A stretch of 64,000 nucleotides of DNA from Sphingobacterium phlebotomi (lineage in GTDB: Bacteria > Bacteroidota > Bacteroidia > Sphingobacteriales > Sphingobacteriaceae), in NCBI RefSeq assembly GCF_008180195.1, contig NZ_VTAV01000009.1, forward strand, positions 1-64,000, read 5' to 3'. Below, piece by piece: positions 24,667 to 34,600 of the stretch. How positions within the stretch are numbered: the first letter of the stretch is position 1; every line of letters starts with the position of its first letter. The notes beneath the pieces are model-generated. The model had not been told where the DNA came from and ran no database searches. It saw nothing but the letters and a program-made list of their open reading frames with translations. A program made the position numbers and the translations under genes.

Positions 24667-27600
24667 ATGATATCAGAAGTTTTTATAAGAAGGCCCGTCA
24701 CGGCAATCGTTATCTCTATATTGATTATGATTATAGGTACGATTTCCATTCTGACGTTGCCCATCAGTCAATATCCATCCATCGCTCCTCCCACCGTTAC
24801 CGTGACGGCAAACTATACCGGTGCAGATGCGCAGACCGTTGAACAAACGGTGACAACACCAATAGAAAGCCAGATTAACGGTACGCCGGGCATGATTTAT
24901 ATGTCTTCTAACAGTACCTCAAACGGGCAGTCGAGTATCACAGTCACTTTTGAAGTGGGTACAGATATTGATATCGCTACGCTCGATGTACAAAACCGTG
25001 TCGGTATCGCCGAGCCGGCTTTACCCGAGGCTGTACGTCGTTTAGGTGTAACCACGCGTAAAGCAAATACAGATATCCTAATGCTCGTTTCATTAGTATC
25101 GCCGGACGGAACACGTGATGATAAATTTTTAGCTAATTACGCCAACTTGTATGTTAGGGATGCCATCATGCGGGTAAAGGGTGTGGGTGACGTGACTGCC
25201 TTTGGCCAGCCCTTCTCCATGCGGATATGGCTTGATGCCAACAAGTTAGCAGCATTAAACTTAACCCCTGCCGACGTTTCTAGTGCAATCGCAGAACAGA
25301 ACTTGCGGATGCCGGGTGGTTCGGTCGGTGCTCCACCCCAGCACAACTCTCAAGTATTCGAATATCCGGTCATTACCGATTCTGATCTATCTTCCGAGGA
25401 AGATTTCGAAGAAATCATTGTCAAAACAAATCCCGTTGACGGCTCTATCGTACAACTGAAAGATGTGGCACGAGTAGAGTTGGGTTCGTTTGCCTATTCA
25501 ACCACTACACGAGTGGATGGCATGGTCTCTACCGGGATGATGGTTGCCCAGACACCGGGCGGTAATGCCGTGGAAACAGCCGAGGGTATATATAGTGCCC
25601 TGGAAGGATTAAAAAAATCATTCCCTGAAGATGTGGATTATGTCGTGGGATATGAAACCGTTTCGGTTGTCAAAGCATCCATTTCGTCCGTTATCCATAC
25701 GTTGGTGGAAGCACTGATATTGGTTACGATTGTGGTATTTTTCTTCTTACAATCATGGAGAGCTACTTTAATCCCGGTACTTGCTATTCCGGTCTCTATC
25801 GTTGGAACATTTATCTTCTTTACGCTGTTTGGATTTTCCATCAACAACTTGACATTACTAGCCTTCGTTTTGGCTATTGGTATCGTGGTGGATGATGCTA
25901 TCGTCGTGGTGGAAGCTGTTCAGCATTATATCGACCATTACAAGATGGATGCGAAAGAAGCTACCCGTCATGCAATGAAAGATATTACAGCTCCGGTTAT
26001 CGCCATTGGTTTTATCTTGGCCGCCGTATTCGTACCCGTTGGTTTCATTCCCGGAATGGTTGGACAGCTTTATCAACAGTTTGCCATTACCATCGCGGTG
26101 TCCGTATTATTATCTGCTTTTATCGCGCTATCGCTGACACCGGCATTATGCTCCATTATGATGAGACCTACTGCGGTAAACAAAGATGCTAAAGGCTTGA
26201 ATAAATTTTTCTATAAATATAACCTTTGGTTCGATCGTGTAACGCATAAATATTCTAGAGGTGTAAAAGCCGTTATTCGCAAAGCTCCTTTGGCGCTTAT
26301 TATCCTGGTCTGTGTATATGTGGGTACCGGATATATGTTTAATGTAAAGCCAACAGGATTTATTCCTACAGAAGATAACGGAATGTTCTTTGCGGGGGTA
26401 ACGTTACCTGAAGGAGCTTCTGCGGCTCGTACAGCACAGGTGCTGGATGAATTAGAAACAGAACTAAGAAAAGACTATCCCGAAATCAAACACGTAACAC
26501 TTATCGCCGGTATTAATATCTTAAACCGATCCTTTAAGTCGAATGGAGCAACATTATTCGTCTCTTTAAAGCCTTGGGCAGAGCGTACACGTACTGCTGC
26601 CGACGTCGCGGGTGGTATTATGGCTAAATATGCAGGATACGATAAAGCGAATATTTTGGCGGTAACTCCACCGGCTATTCCAGGATTGGGAACATCGGGC
26701 GGATTCTCCATGATGATACAAGACCATCAGACCGTCGATATCAAGCAGTTTGAAGGAGTTGTCGGGCAGTTTTTAGCGGCGGCAAACCAACGGCCTGAAA
26801 TAGGGATGGCCTATACACTTTTCAGCTCAAATTCCCCCAACTTCAAAATTACAGTAGACAGGGAACAAGCCAAAAGAATGTCGGTTCCTATATCATCCGT
26901 ATACAGTACGATATCAGCTTATCTCGGTTCAGCTTATGTCAACGATTTCACGCGCTATGGACGTAACTTCCGTGTCGTAACACAAGCTGATCAGGACTAT
27001 CGCATGAATATAGAGGATCTCAATAAATTATACGTTAATAATGTGAAAGGAGAATCTGTACCATTAGGTGCCCTTATCAATTGGGAACTAGTGCAAAATC
27101 CATCTATTATCAATCACTACAACATCTTCCGGAGCATTGAGGTCAGTGGGTCTGCAGCTCCGGGATACAGTTCCGGGGATGCACTCCGTGCTTTAGAGGA
27201 AGTTGCCGCACAAACCCTACCCGATGGATACGGTTATGATTTCTCTGGATTATCTTTACAGGAAAAACAATCCGGTAACATGACGATTATGATTTTCGGC
27301 TTGTGTATCGTGTTTGTATTTTTACTATTGGCTTCCCTCTATGAAAGTTGGTCAGTTCCTTTCTCTATCTTGTTATCGGTACCCATTGGGGTATTTGGTG
27401 CAATCTTGACCCTGTTGTTTATCCCAGCATTGGATAACAATATTTATGCACAAATTGGTTTAGTAACTATTATCGGACTTGCGTCAAAGAATGCGATCCT
27501 TATCGTTGAATTTGCAAAAGAGCGGGTCGATATTGGTATGCCGCTAATGGAAGCAACCTTGGATGCCGTTAAGTTGAGATTGAGACCTATTATCATGACA

Positions 27601-27840
27601 TCATTTGCTTTTATCTTGGGTATTATCCCGCTGATGTTATCAACCGGTGCAGGAGCCTTTTCACGCCAAACAATCGGTTGGACAGTGTTCGGTGGTATGA
27701 GCGTTGCCACATTGCTTGGTATATTTATCATTCCCGTACTATTTTATGTTATAACCAAAATGGCTTACGGAAAGAAAAAGCTTGCCGAATTAGAAGCTAA
27801 TTTTGATGAAGAAAAAGCGAAGAATTTAAGTTCGCACTAA
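24667..27840 (+). CDS. HAE1-type RND multidrug efflux pump
   Basis: A 1057-residue AcrB-class proton-drug antiporter, full family length. It starts at the first helix with EVFIRRPVTAIVISILIM. The TM4 proton-relay motif GIVVDDAIVVVEAV, the loop GFIPTEDNGMFF and the second bundle with GLASKNAILIVEFA are intact. The substrate is probably hydrophobic compounds and antibiotics, but specificity cannot be read. It is last in the tetR-tolC-adaptor-pump operon and is followed by an intrinsic terminator. Confidence 0.95.
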   Translation: MISEVFIRRPVTAIVISILIMIIGTISILTLPISQYPSIAPPTVTVTANYTGADAQTVEQTVTTPIESQINGTPGMIYMSSNSTSNGQSSITVTFEVGTDIDIATLDVQNRVGIAEPALPEAVRRLGVTTRKANTDILMLVSLVSPDGTRDDKFLANYANLYVRDAIMRVKGVGDVTAFGQPFSMRIWLDANKLAALNLTPADVSSAIAEQNLRMPGGSVGAPPQHNSQVFEYPVITDSDLSSEEDFEEIIVKTNPVDGSIVQLKDVARVELGSFAYSTTTRVDGMVSTGMMVAQTPGGNAVETAEGIYSALEGLKKSFPEDVDYVVGYETVSVVKASISSVIHTLVEALILVTIVVFFFLQSWRATLIPVLAIPVSIVGTFIFFTLFGFSINNLTLLAFVLAIGIVVDDAIVVVEAVQHYIDHYKMDAKEATRHAMKDITAPVIAIGFILAAVFVPVGFIPGMVGQLYQQFAITIAVSVLLSAFIALSLTPALCSIMMRPTAVNKDAKGLNKFFYKYNLWFDRVTHKYSRGVKAVIRKAPLALIILVCVYVGTGYMFNVKPTGFIPTEDNGMFFAGVTLPEGASAARTAQVLDELETELRKDYPEIKHVTLIAGINILNRSFKSNGATLFVSLKPWAERTRTAADVAGGIMAKYAGYDKANILAVTPPAIPGLGTSGGFSMMIQDHQTVDIKQFEGVVGQFLAAANQRPEIGMAYTLFSSNSPNFKITVDREQAKRMSVPISSVYSTISAYLGSAYVNDFTRYGRNFRVVTQADQDYRMNIEDLNKLYVNNVKGESVPLGALINWELVQNPSIINHYNIFRSIEVSGSAAPGYSSGDALRALEEVAAQTLPDGYGYDFSGLSLQEKQSGNMTIMIFGLCIVFVFLLLASLYESWSVPFSILLSVPIGVFGAILTLLFIPALDNNIYAQIGLVTIIGLASKNAILIVEFAKERVDIGMPLMEATLDAVKLRLRPIIMTSFAFILGIIPLMLSTGAGAFSRQTIGWTVFGGMSVATLLGIFIIPVLFYVITKMAYGKKKLAELEANFDEEKAKNLSSH

Positions 27841-27843
27841 TAC

Positions 27844-27877
27844 AAAAAGAGCTGTCTTAAAAAAGTCAGCTCTTTTT
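27844..27877 (+). terminator. Intrinsic terminator of the RND operon
   Basis: 11-bp stem (27844-27854 / 27867-27877), 12-nt loop, T7 run, 3 bases after the pump stop codon. Confidence 0.88.
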
Positions 27878-27887
27878 TTAAACCCTT

Positions 27888-27917
27888 CTAGTCCTATTTC
27901 CGACGTTGTGCGATATA
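27888..27917 (+). promoter_or_regulatory. Shared PUL motif, copy in front of the GH20 gene
   Basis: CTAGTCCTATTTCC, four variable bases, TTGTGCGATATA. It is repeated in front of fecR (30252-30281) with 26 of 30 bases identical. The TAGTCC and CGATAT parts are about 16 bases apart, like -35/-10 elements of an ECF promoter. The motif is unlike the TAnnTTTG promoters elsewhere in the window. Confidence 0.65.
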
Positions 27918-27959
27918 CTATATAATATAGTAATTGCTGGCTTAAGAAATAATCAAAAA

Positions 27960-29522
27960 ATGCATCTTAAAAATTATGTTTTATTTATCGCTACCTGTTG
28001 GATTTTAGTCTGTTTTTCTTTTTCTCTGCATGCCCAACACACGAGAACGATACCCGCCGAATTTGAAGTAAAAGGCTTCCATTTGGATCTTCGGATACAG
28101 GTGATGACAATGCCGGCGTTAAAAGCTTTCGCAAAAAAATTAAGTGAAAATGGTATCAATACATTGGTCATGGAATGGGAAGGAACTTACCCATTCGAAA
28201 AACAACCTTTAATAGCCAATAGGTTTGCTTACTCTCGGGAAGAAGTCATTGATTTCATCGCATATTGCAATCAACTCAAGATTGATGTAATACCGCTTCA
28301 GCAGAGTTTTGGTCATGTAGAATATATCCTTAGGCATTATCGTTATAAGGATCTTCGAGAAGATCAAAAGGATTATTCCCAGGTGAATCCTTTGAAAGAA
28401 GAATTAAACCGAGAGCTATTTACGGAACTATATCGAGACCTTATTTCCACGCACACATCAGCGTATATCCATATAGGCGGAGACGAAACATATTTACTTG
28501 GGCATTCGTCGGAATCAAAGAAAAAGGCAGCAGAAGTAGGCAAAGGCAGGCTTTATGGTGATTTCATCAAGCTACTTTGCGATATTGTCGTAAGCTTAGG
28601 AAAACGCCCCGTGCTCTGGGCCGACATCGCGTTGAAGTACCCGGATGCACTACAAGGTTTACCTAAAGAAACGGTATTTGTAGATTGGAATTATGGCTGG
28701 GATATTAATATGTTTGGTGACCACAACAACTTATTGAATAGCGGTTTTGAGGTATGGGGCGCTCCTTCTATCAGGAGTCATCCCGACAATTATTTCTTGA
28801 CACAATGGGAGAAGCACTTTAGAAATATTAGGGATTTTATTCCGCTGGCCAGAAATTTTGGTTATAAAGGTCTTATCATGACTTCCTGGTCAACATCAGG
28901 TTTATATTCTACCATATGGGAATCTAGCAGAGATGCGTCTGATCTACAGGCTATCCGGCGTGTTTATCCAATTACGGGCTTCAACTTATTAATCGAGGCT
29001 TTCTTTGAGGGTACGAATAATACTGGACCGTTAGATATAGAGCCATTTGTTCTTCAATATGCGCAGAGACAGTACGGTTTTGATCAGCAACAGGCAAAAG
29101 ATTTTTGGACAGCGTTAAAAGCTATTCCGTATGAAGTTGTACAAGGACGAATCATCGATACGCATCTGTCCATGTCTACCCTCTTAGACAGTGCTCAAAT
29201 AGTAGCTTCTACATTGCACGGCTTACAACCAAACCTAAATCATAACGAATTTGAGCATTATCGTCTAATGGCAGATATCCGATTACAATATTTGACTTAT
29301 ACGGATATTGAAATGAGGGTAAACTCAGCTGATTTTAAAGAGGAAGATATACCAGAAGTATTAGCAGCGTTGGAAGCTTTGAATACGGTAGATTTGGATA
29401 AGCGTTTTATCCGCTTGAATAAACATTCGTTTTACGAAGCAGAATTGAAACAGGAGAATGACTATCGGAACAGCAAAATTCGGTTATTACACCGGCGCCT
29501 ATCCAGAAATAAAATAGATTGA
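27960..29522 (+). CDS. Glycoside hydrolase family 20 protein (beta-N-acetylhexosaminidase-like)
   Basis: About 520 residues from the ATG at 27960, which is followed by a signal peptide (KNYVLFIATCWILVCFS, cleavage near LHAQ). An earlier TTG at 27906 would lie inside the shared promoter motif and is rejected. The GH20 TIM barrel carries the catalytic pair Asp175-Glu176 in YIHIGGDETY, where Glu is the acid and Asp stabilises the acetamido group. Family enzymes remove terminal GlcNAc or GalNAc. No separate N-terminal GH20b domain is obvious, so the protein is shorter than classic hexosaminidases. Its placement and shared motif assign it to the PUL. Confidence 0.85.
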   Translation: MHLKNYVLFIATCWILVCFSFSLHAQHTRTIPAEFEVKGFHLDLRIQVMTMPALKAFAKKLSENGINTLVMEWEGTYPFEKQPLIANRFAYSREEVIDFIAYCNQLKIDVIPLQQSFGHVEYILRHYRYKDLREDQKDYSQVNPLKEELNRELFTELYRDLISTHTSAYIHIGGDETYLLGHSSESKKKAAEVGKGRLYGDFIKLLCDIVVSLGKRPVLWADIALKYPDALQGLPKETVFVDWNYGWDINMFGDHNNLLNSGFEVWGAPSIRSHPDNYFLTQWEKHFRNIRDFIPLARNFGYKGLIMTSWSTSGLYSTIWESSRDASDLQAIRRVYPITGFNLLIEAFFEGTNNTGPLDIEPFVLQYAQRQYGFDQQQAKDFWTALKAIPYEVVQGRIIDTHLSMSTLLDSAQIVASTLHGLQPNLNHNEFEHYRLMADIRLQYLTYTDIEMRVNSADFKEEDIPEVLAALEALNTVDLDKRFIRLNKHSFYEAELKQENDYRNSKIRLLHRRLSRNKID

Positions 29523-29583
29523 TTCACGCCGGACACTATCAAATTATTTTGGACAATATCGGCTAACTGACTTAATTTAATGT

Positions 29584-29615
29584 TTGGTAATGACTGTTTT
29601 TATTTCATATCTTTG
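29584..29615 (+). promoter_or_regulatory. Housekeeping-type promoter of the PUL sigma factor gene
   Basis: TTG (29584-29586), 21-base spacer, TATCTTTG (29608-29615). The sigma gene is thus read by the main RNA polymerase, whereas fecR and GH20 carry the other motif. Confidence 0.65.
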
Positions 29616-29623
29616 AAATAAAA

Positions 29624-29639
29624 ATTCGTTAAAACGAAT
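29624..29639. promoter_or_regulatory. Palindrome in the sigma gene leader
   Basis: ATTCGTT-AA-AACGAAT, perfect 7-bp arms, about 9 bases after the -7 box, at or just after the expected transcription start. It is a possible repressor site. Confidence 0.45.
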
Positions 29640-29683
29640 ATTTTTGATTAATAATCTCTACCAATGGCCTGACAAAATAAATA

Positions 29684-30244
29684 ATGAAAGAGGTGTCTGA
29701 AACGGTTTTAGCGGACTTTAGAGCGGGGTACTCGAACGCTTTTAGAATAATATTTGAGATGTATCATCAAGTTATTCTACAATATGTTTACGGGTTTTGC
29801 CATCATAGGGAAGAAGCCGAAGAAACTACGCAAGATACCTTTACCCAGCTTTTTATTTATAGGAACAAAATACACGGGGCAGAAAGTATACTGCCCTTTC
29901 TTTATGCCGTTTCTAAACGGATTGCTATCTCTCATTTTCGCAGGAAGGTAATCCGCGAAGAGGCCTTGGGACATATCGGCACACTTTCTAATAGAAATCC
30001 ACACGACACGCAAGAGGCTGTACTGATAAAAGAGCTAAATGACAGCCTGCATAAAATTATAGAAGAACTACCCCAGCAACAAAGAAAAGTATTTGTACTC
30101 AATAAGATGGAGGATCTATCTTGTCAGGAAATTGCTGACCAGCTTGCTATTTCCAAGAACACAGTAAAAAACCATTTGGCTGTCGCAACAAAAACCGTTC
30201 GGATCAAGCTACAGAGATTAATATGCTTTTTTCTAATTTTTTAA
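29684..30244 (+). CDS. ECF RNA polymerase sigma factor
   Basis: A 186-residue sigma-70 family protein of the extracytoplasmic-function class. Region 2 spans about 20-90 (YHQVILQYVYGFCHHREEAE, ETTQDTFTQLFIYRNK) and region 4 about 120-175 (LPQQQRKVFVLNKMEDLSCQ, IADQLAISKNTVKNHL). It directly precedes the fecR anti-sigma gene and a SusC with an STN domain. This is the standard Bacteroidota arrangement in which glycan binding at the outer membrane frees the sigma factor. It likely activates fecR-susC-susD and GH20 through the shared motif. Confidence 0.93.
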   Translation: MKEVSETVLADFRAGYSNAFRIIFEMYHQVILQYVYGFCHHREEAEETTQDTFTQLFIYRNKIHGAESILPFLYAVSKRIAISHFRRKVIREEALGHIGTLSNRNPHDTQEAVLIKELNDSLHKIIEELPQQQRKVFVLNKMEDLSCQEIADQLAISKNTVKNHLAVATKTVRIKLQRLICFFLIF

Positions 30245-30251
30245 CAAACAC

Positions 30252-30281
30252 CTAGTCCTATTTCCAATCTTGTGCGATATA
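30252..30281 (+). promoter_or_regulatory. Shared PUL motif, copy in front of fecR
   Basis: CTAGTCCTATTTCC, aatc, TTGTGCGATATA: second copy of the motif at 27888-27917. It ends 21 bases before the proposed fecR start and lies only 8 bases after the sigma gene stop. Confidence 0.65.
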
Positions 30282-30302
30282 ATAACAATAAAGCACATAA
30301 AA

Positions 30303-31526
30303 TTGGACAGACAACGTTTAATATATCTCATTAAGAAACGTCAGCAGGGCAAATGTTCTGCTGCTGAAAATGCCGAACTGCATGAATTGATGCAAACTCC
30401 ACGCGTTGAGAAAGAGATTTTGCTCCTATGGGATCAATTACATGAAGAAAAAACTTTAAAAGTTTCAACTGATGACAGCAAAAAGCTGTACGATCGTATA
30501 CTCGTTAATCCGGAGATAGTTGCTATTATTCGGAACAGGTCGGTTGGCAAAGCAAAGAAGCAACGACAAAGGAAATATCAAAAGATTGTTGCAGCACCAG
30601 CTGTACTTGCCATTTTTTTAGGTATCTATTTTATCCTTTTCCAACCAAGCTTAGAACAGGAAGAACGCTCTCCCAAAACGGCTGACACAAATACAGCGGT
30701 GCACCCCGGCAGTAATAAGGCCAGAATTATATTTGAAAACGGTACGTACCAGGAACTGGGGAACAATTCGGAAACTGTAAACATAAACAGGGACAATTTT
30801 TTTACAGTCAACGATAAAAATGGAAGTATCTCCTATCTCGAATCTTCTACTATCAACACAAGAGTAGCTAAAACGCATACACTTATTACACCAAGAGGTG
30901 GAGAGTATGTCATTCAATTGGCGGATGGAACGAAGGTATGGTTAAATGCAAATTCCACCCTCAAATACCCTGTTTCGTTCAACGGGACTACTGCTAGGGA
31001 GGTAGAATTAGAAGGTGAAGCCTATTTTGATGTGACAAAATTAGCGGTCAATAACAAGCATGTCCCATTTTTGGTAAAATCAAAAGGACAGGTCTTGGAA
31101 GTAATGGGCACTGAATTCAATATAAACACGTTCCGAAATAAAGTAACAACGACACTAATCGAAGGAAGCGTAAAGGTAGCATTTGAAAGTAAATCCACCG
31201 ATCAATTTTATATACTCCAACCCAATGATCAATCGGTTTACGATAACAAATTAGAAAAAGTAAGCGTTGCACAAATAGACCCGTATTATGTGACCGCCTG
31301 GAAAAGCGGAGATTTTGCGTTTGACAATGCACCATTGGAAAACGTTATGGAGGATATCGCCAGATGGTATGATGTCCATATAGAATACAAGTCTGAAGTA
31401 AGTGATGTAAGGTTTTCGGGCAAGGTATCTAAATTCGAAAACATCGAAACACTGCTTCAAACGATAGAATGGACTGGATCTGTAAAACTCAAACTGAACG
31501 GAAGGAGGATAACAGTAATGAAATAA
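30303..31526 (+). CDS. FecR family anti-sigma factor
   Basis: About 407 residues from a TTG at 30303 (MDRQRLIYLIKKRQQG). The alternative TTG at 30270 lies inside the promoter-like motif. The order is a cytoplasmic anti-sigma region (1-85), one membrane helix (about 100-118, APAVLAIFLGIYFILF), a periplasmic FecR domain (TPRGGEYVIQLADGTKVWLN, VLEVMGTEFNI) and a C-terminal DUF4974/STN-like domain (FDNAPLENVMEDIARWYDV). It inhibits the ECF sigma until signalled by the SusC STN domain. The start codon choice is moderately sure. Confidence 0.9.
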   Translation: MDRQRLIYLIKKRQQGKCSAAENAELHELMQTPRVEKEILLLWDQLHEEKTLKVSTDDSKKLYDRILVNPEIVAIIRNRSVGKAKKQRQRKYQKIVAAPAVLAIFLGIYFILFQPSLEQEERSPKTADTNTAVHPGSNKARIIFENGTYQELGNNSETVNINRDNFFTVNDKNGSISYLESSTINTRVAKTHTLITPRGGEYVIQLADGTKVWLNANSTLKYPVSFNGTTAREVELEGEAYFDVTKLAVNNKHVPFLVKSKGQVLEVMGTEFNINTFRNKVTTTLIEGSVKVAFESKSTDQFYILQPNDQSVYDNKLEKVSVAQIDPYYVTAWKSGDFAFDNAPLENVMEDIARWYDVHIEYKSEVSDVRFSGKVSKFENIETLLQTIEWTGSVKLKLNGRRITVMK

Positions 31527-31547
31527 AAAGATCGTCTATAAAAAATA

Positions 31548-31591
31548 GGAGGTGTTACCAGCACCTCCCATAGCTTAGTCAATTTGACTAA
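31548..31591 (+). promoter_or_regulatory. Hairpin plus palindrome between fecR and susC
   Basis: The stem GGAGGTG/CACCTCC (31548-31554 / 31562-31568) has a 7-nt loop and no T-run. It is followed by the palindrome TTAGTCAA-T-TTGACTAA (31575-31591). An mRNA processing or stability element between anti-sigma and transporter genes is plausible; complete termination is not. Confidence 0.5.
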
Positions 31592-31628
31592 AGATTGAAA
31601 CTAACGTGTTAAATTATAAATCAACCGA

Positions 31629-34600
31629 ATGCAAATGTATAAAAAAAATTGGTTGGGCATATTGCTATGGGAAATATGCCGTACGAACAAAAATCCTGTA
31701 GTAATGAAATTATCCTTAGCCCTCCCCTTTCTACTTGCGGCAACATTGCAGGTCAATGCATCTGCTATTGGACAGGAAATTACCCTTCACAAGAAGAATG
31801 TTAAGTTAGATTATGTACTTCGTGAGTTACAAAAACAAAGCGGGTACAACATTCTGTTTGACCAACGGATTATTCCCGAATCAGCACGGATAAACGTAAA
31901 CTACAAAGATGATCATCTTTATAAAGTACTAGATGACGTGCTGTCTCCTTTCGAAATTAAGTACAAACAAACCGGAAAAAACATCGTCTTGAACAAAGAG
32001 ACAACATCCAACCCGAAAACTGTCCCTATAAACAAGCAACAAACGATAGTTCAAGGTAAAGTGCAAGATGCAGAAGGGCAACCTATTGCCGGGGTTACCG
32101 TACAACTTAGCGGAGGAACAAATAATGTTACATTAACAGGTCCAGACGGTACTTTTTCCATTGCCGCCACACCACAAGATAGACTTACATTTTCGTTTGT
32201 TGGTAAAGCACCGGTTACGGTAACGGTAGGAGATCGAAAAGAACTATCCATTGTACTCCAAGATCAAACTGTAGAGATGGATGATCTGGTCGTGGTAGCT
32301 TACGGACAGCAGAAAAAAAGGAATTTGACCGGATCTGTTGCTTCGGTAGGCAGCGATGAAATCGAAAAAACCACACTTCAAGATCCAATTTCGATTTTAC
32401 AGGGACGTGCACCAGGTGTACAGATCACGTCCAATTCGGGTGCTCCCGGAGGAGAAATGACCATTCGGGTTAGAGGGAATTCTTCACTAAATTCTGGTAA
32501 CAACCCGCTTTTTGTGGTCGATGGTGTCCCAATAGAGTCCAATTCGCTATCATCTCTAAATGGAACGGAAAACTTCGGGTTAAACCCATTGGCTGATATC
32601 AACCCGGACGATATTGCTTCAATCGAAATACTAAAAGACGCGGCGTCCACCGCCATTTATGGATCACGTGCTGCAAACGGCGTGGTATTGATCACCACTA
32701 AGCGTGGCGCAGAAGGAAAAGCACAAATAACAGCGAACTTCATGACGGGAGTAAGTTCGATCACACGGCATTTAGGCGTCTTGAATGCCAGTCAATATCG
32801 AGCAGCGGTAATCGATTCGTATAATAATATGGATAACCCCGAAGAGCCATTCTGGACAATAGTAGATTCATTAAACCCCTCCAACAATGGTGATATCGAC
32901 TGGCAGCGAGAATTGTTGCAAAGTGCCGGGCAGTACAAAGTGGATTTGGCCGTTCGCGGAGGGAGCGACAAGGTACAATATTCATGGAGCAATTCTTATC
33001 TGGATCAGGACGGTATTATTATCAGTAATAATTACAAACGCATCACTTCCCGATTGAACGTTGATTTCAATGTATCCAATAAGTTGAAAATCGGGCAAAG
33101 CATTGCTTACACCAATGCCACAAACAATCGGATTAATGCAGGTGGAACAGGAAACTTGAGCGTTATTCGTGAGCTCTTGGTCAGACCTCCGGTAATGTCC
33201 ATGTATTTTCCCGACGGATCACTGAATGGCTATCAATTGGGACGACGAAACCCAGTAGGTATTGCCATGCATGCTACACACAATAATAAAAGCCATCGAA
33301 TTATCGGAAGCGAATATTTGGAATACGAAATTCTGGACGGTCTGAGTTTTCGCAGTAACCTACATTTCGATTTCACCACGATGAAGGAGAACGAATTCAT
33401 GCCGTCGATATTAGATTACAGAGAAGGTTACAATACGGGAGCCGTCAGAAGTACAAACAACATCACTTGGGCAAATGAAAATATTTTACGGTACAACAAA
33501 GTGTTCAATAATGATCATAATTTCGGGGCTTTACTTGGATTCAGTTTGCAAGACTGGAGATTTGAGCGTACGGGGCTAGATGGTATGTTTTTTCCAAGTG
33601 ATGACATCCGGACAATAAACGCGGCGAGTGTTATTTCCAATCAAGGTGTCAATGTGGAAGCCGAAAGTGCCATGTTATCGTATTTTGGTAGAGCATCGTA
33701 TGACTATCAAGGAAAATATCTAGCTGAAGTTAACTTAAGAGCAGATGGTTCTTCGCGATTTGGTCGCGACAAGAGATTTGGTTTCTTTCCTTCGGCTTCC
33801 GCGGGTTGGCGTTTTACGGACGAGACGTTTTTGGAAAGTATAAGGAATGTGATGAATGATGGAAAGATTCGCTTTAGCGTGGGTAGTACCGGAAACCATG
33901 CCATTGGAAATTATACATCTCAAGGTGAATTTTTGGTCGGAATCAATTATTTGGATTATTCGGGCGCAGCACCGTCAGTGATGCCAAATGCTAGTTTAAC
34001 TTGGGAAACCACCGTGCAGTACAACGCCGGTATAGACTTATCGTTTCTGGCAAATAGAATTACGCTAAATGCAGACTATTATGTCAAAAATACTCGCGAC
34101 CTGCTCTATGAAGTACCTATTCCCACGACGACTGGATTTAGTACAATCACCCAGAACATCGGAAACATCCAAAACAAAGGTGTTGAGTTCTTGTTATCGA
34201 CCAAAAACCTGGTAGGTAATTTCGGATGGTCAACAAATTTCAATATCAGTGCCAACAGAAATCGGATTGTATCCCTTCCGGAAAATTTATTGACCAATGG
34301 TTATATACAAAATGGGGCGTATCATATTTTGCAGGAGGGACAGCCTATCGGTATTTTCTACGGATGGAAATTTGACGGTGTATACTCCCGTGATGCAGAC
34401 AATGTAAATGGGGTTACAAACGGTGCACTGGGTCCTGTTTTCAAAGGAGGAGATCCCATCTGGCACGATCTAAACGGAGATAACATTATTAATCAGGATG
34501 ATAGGCAGATCATTGGTAAAGCGGAACCAAATTTTTTTGGCGGTATTTCCAACGATTTTAGTTACAAAAATTTCTCTTTGAATGTACTGTTTCAATTCTC

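Noticed and set aside
27906-27917. TTG start for GH20 (and the parallel TTG at 30270 for fecR)
   Set aside because: Both would start with Met-Cys-Asp-Ile only because they fall in the shared promoter-like motif. The GH20 signal peptide begins at 27960.
31548-31568. fecR-susC hairpin as an intrinsic terminator
   Set aside because: It has no T-run after the stem, and the downstream susC has no clear promoter of its own, so full termination is unlikely. It is listed as an mRNA element instead.
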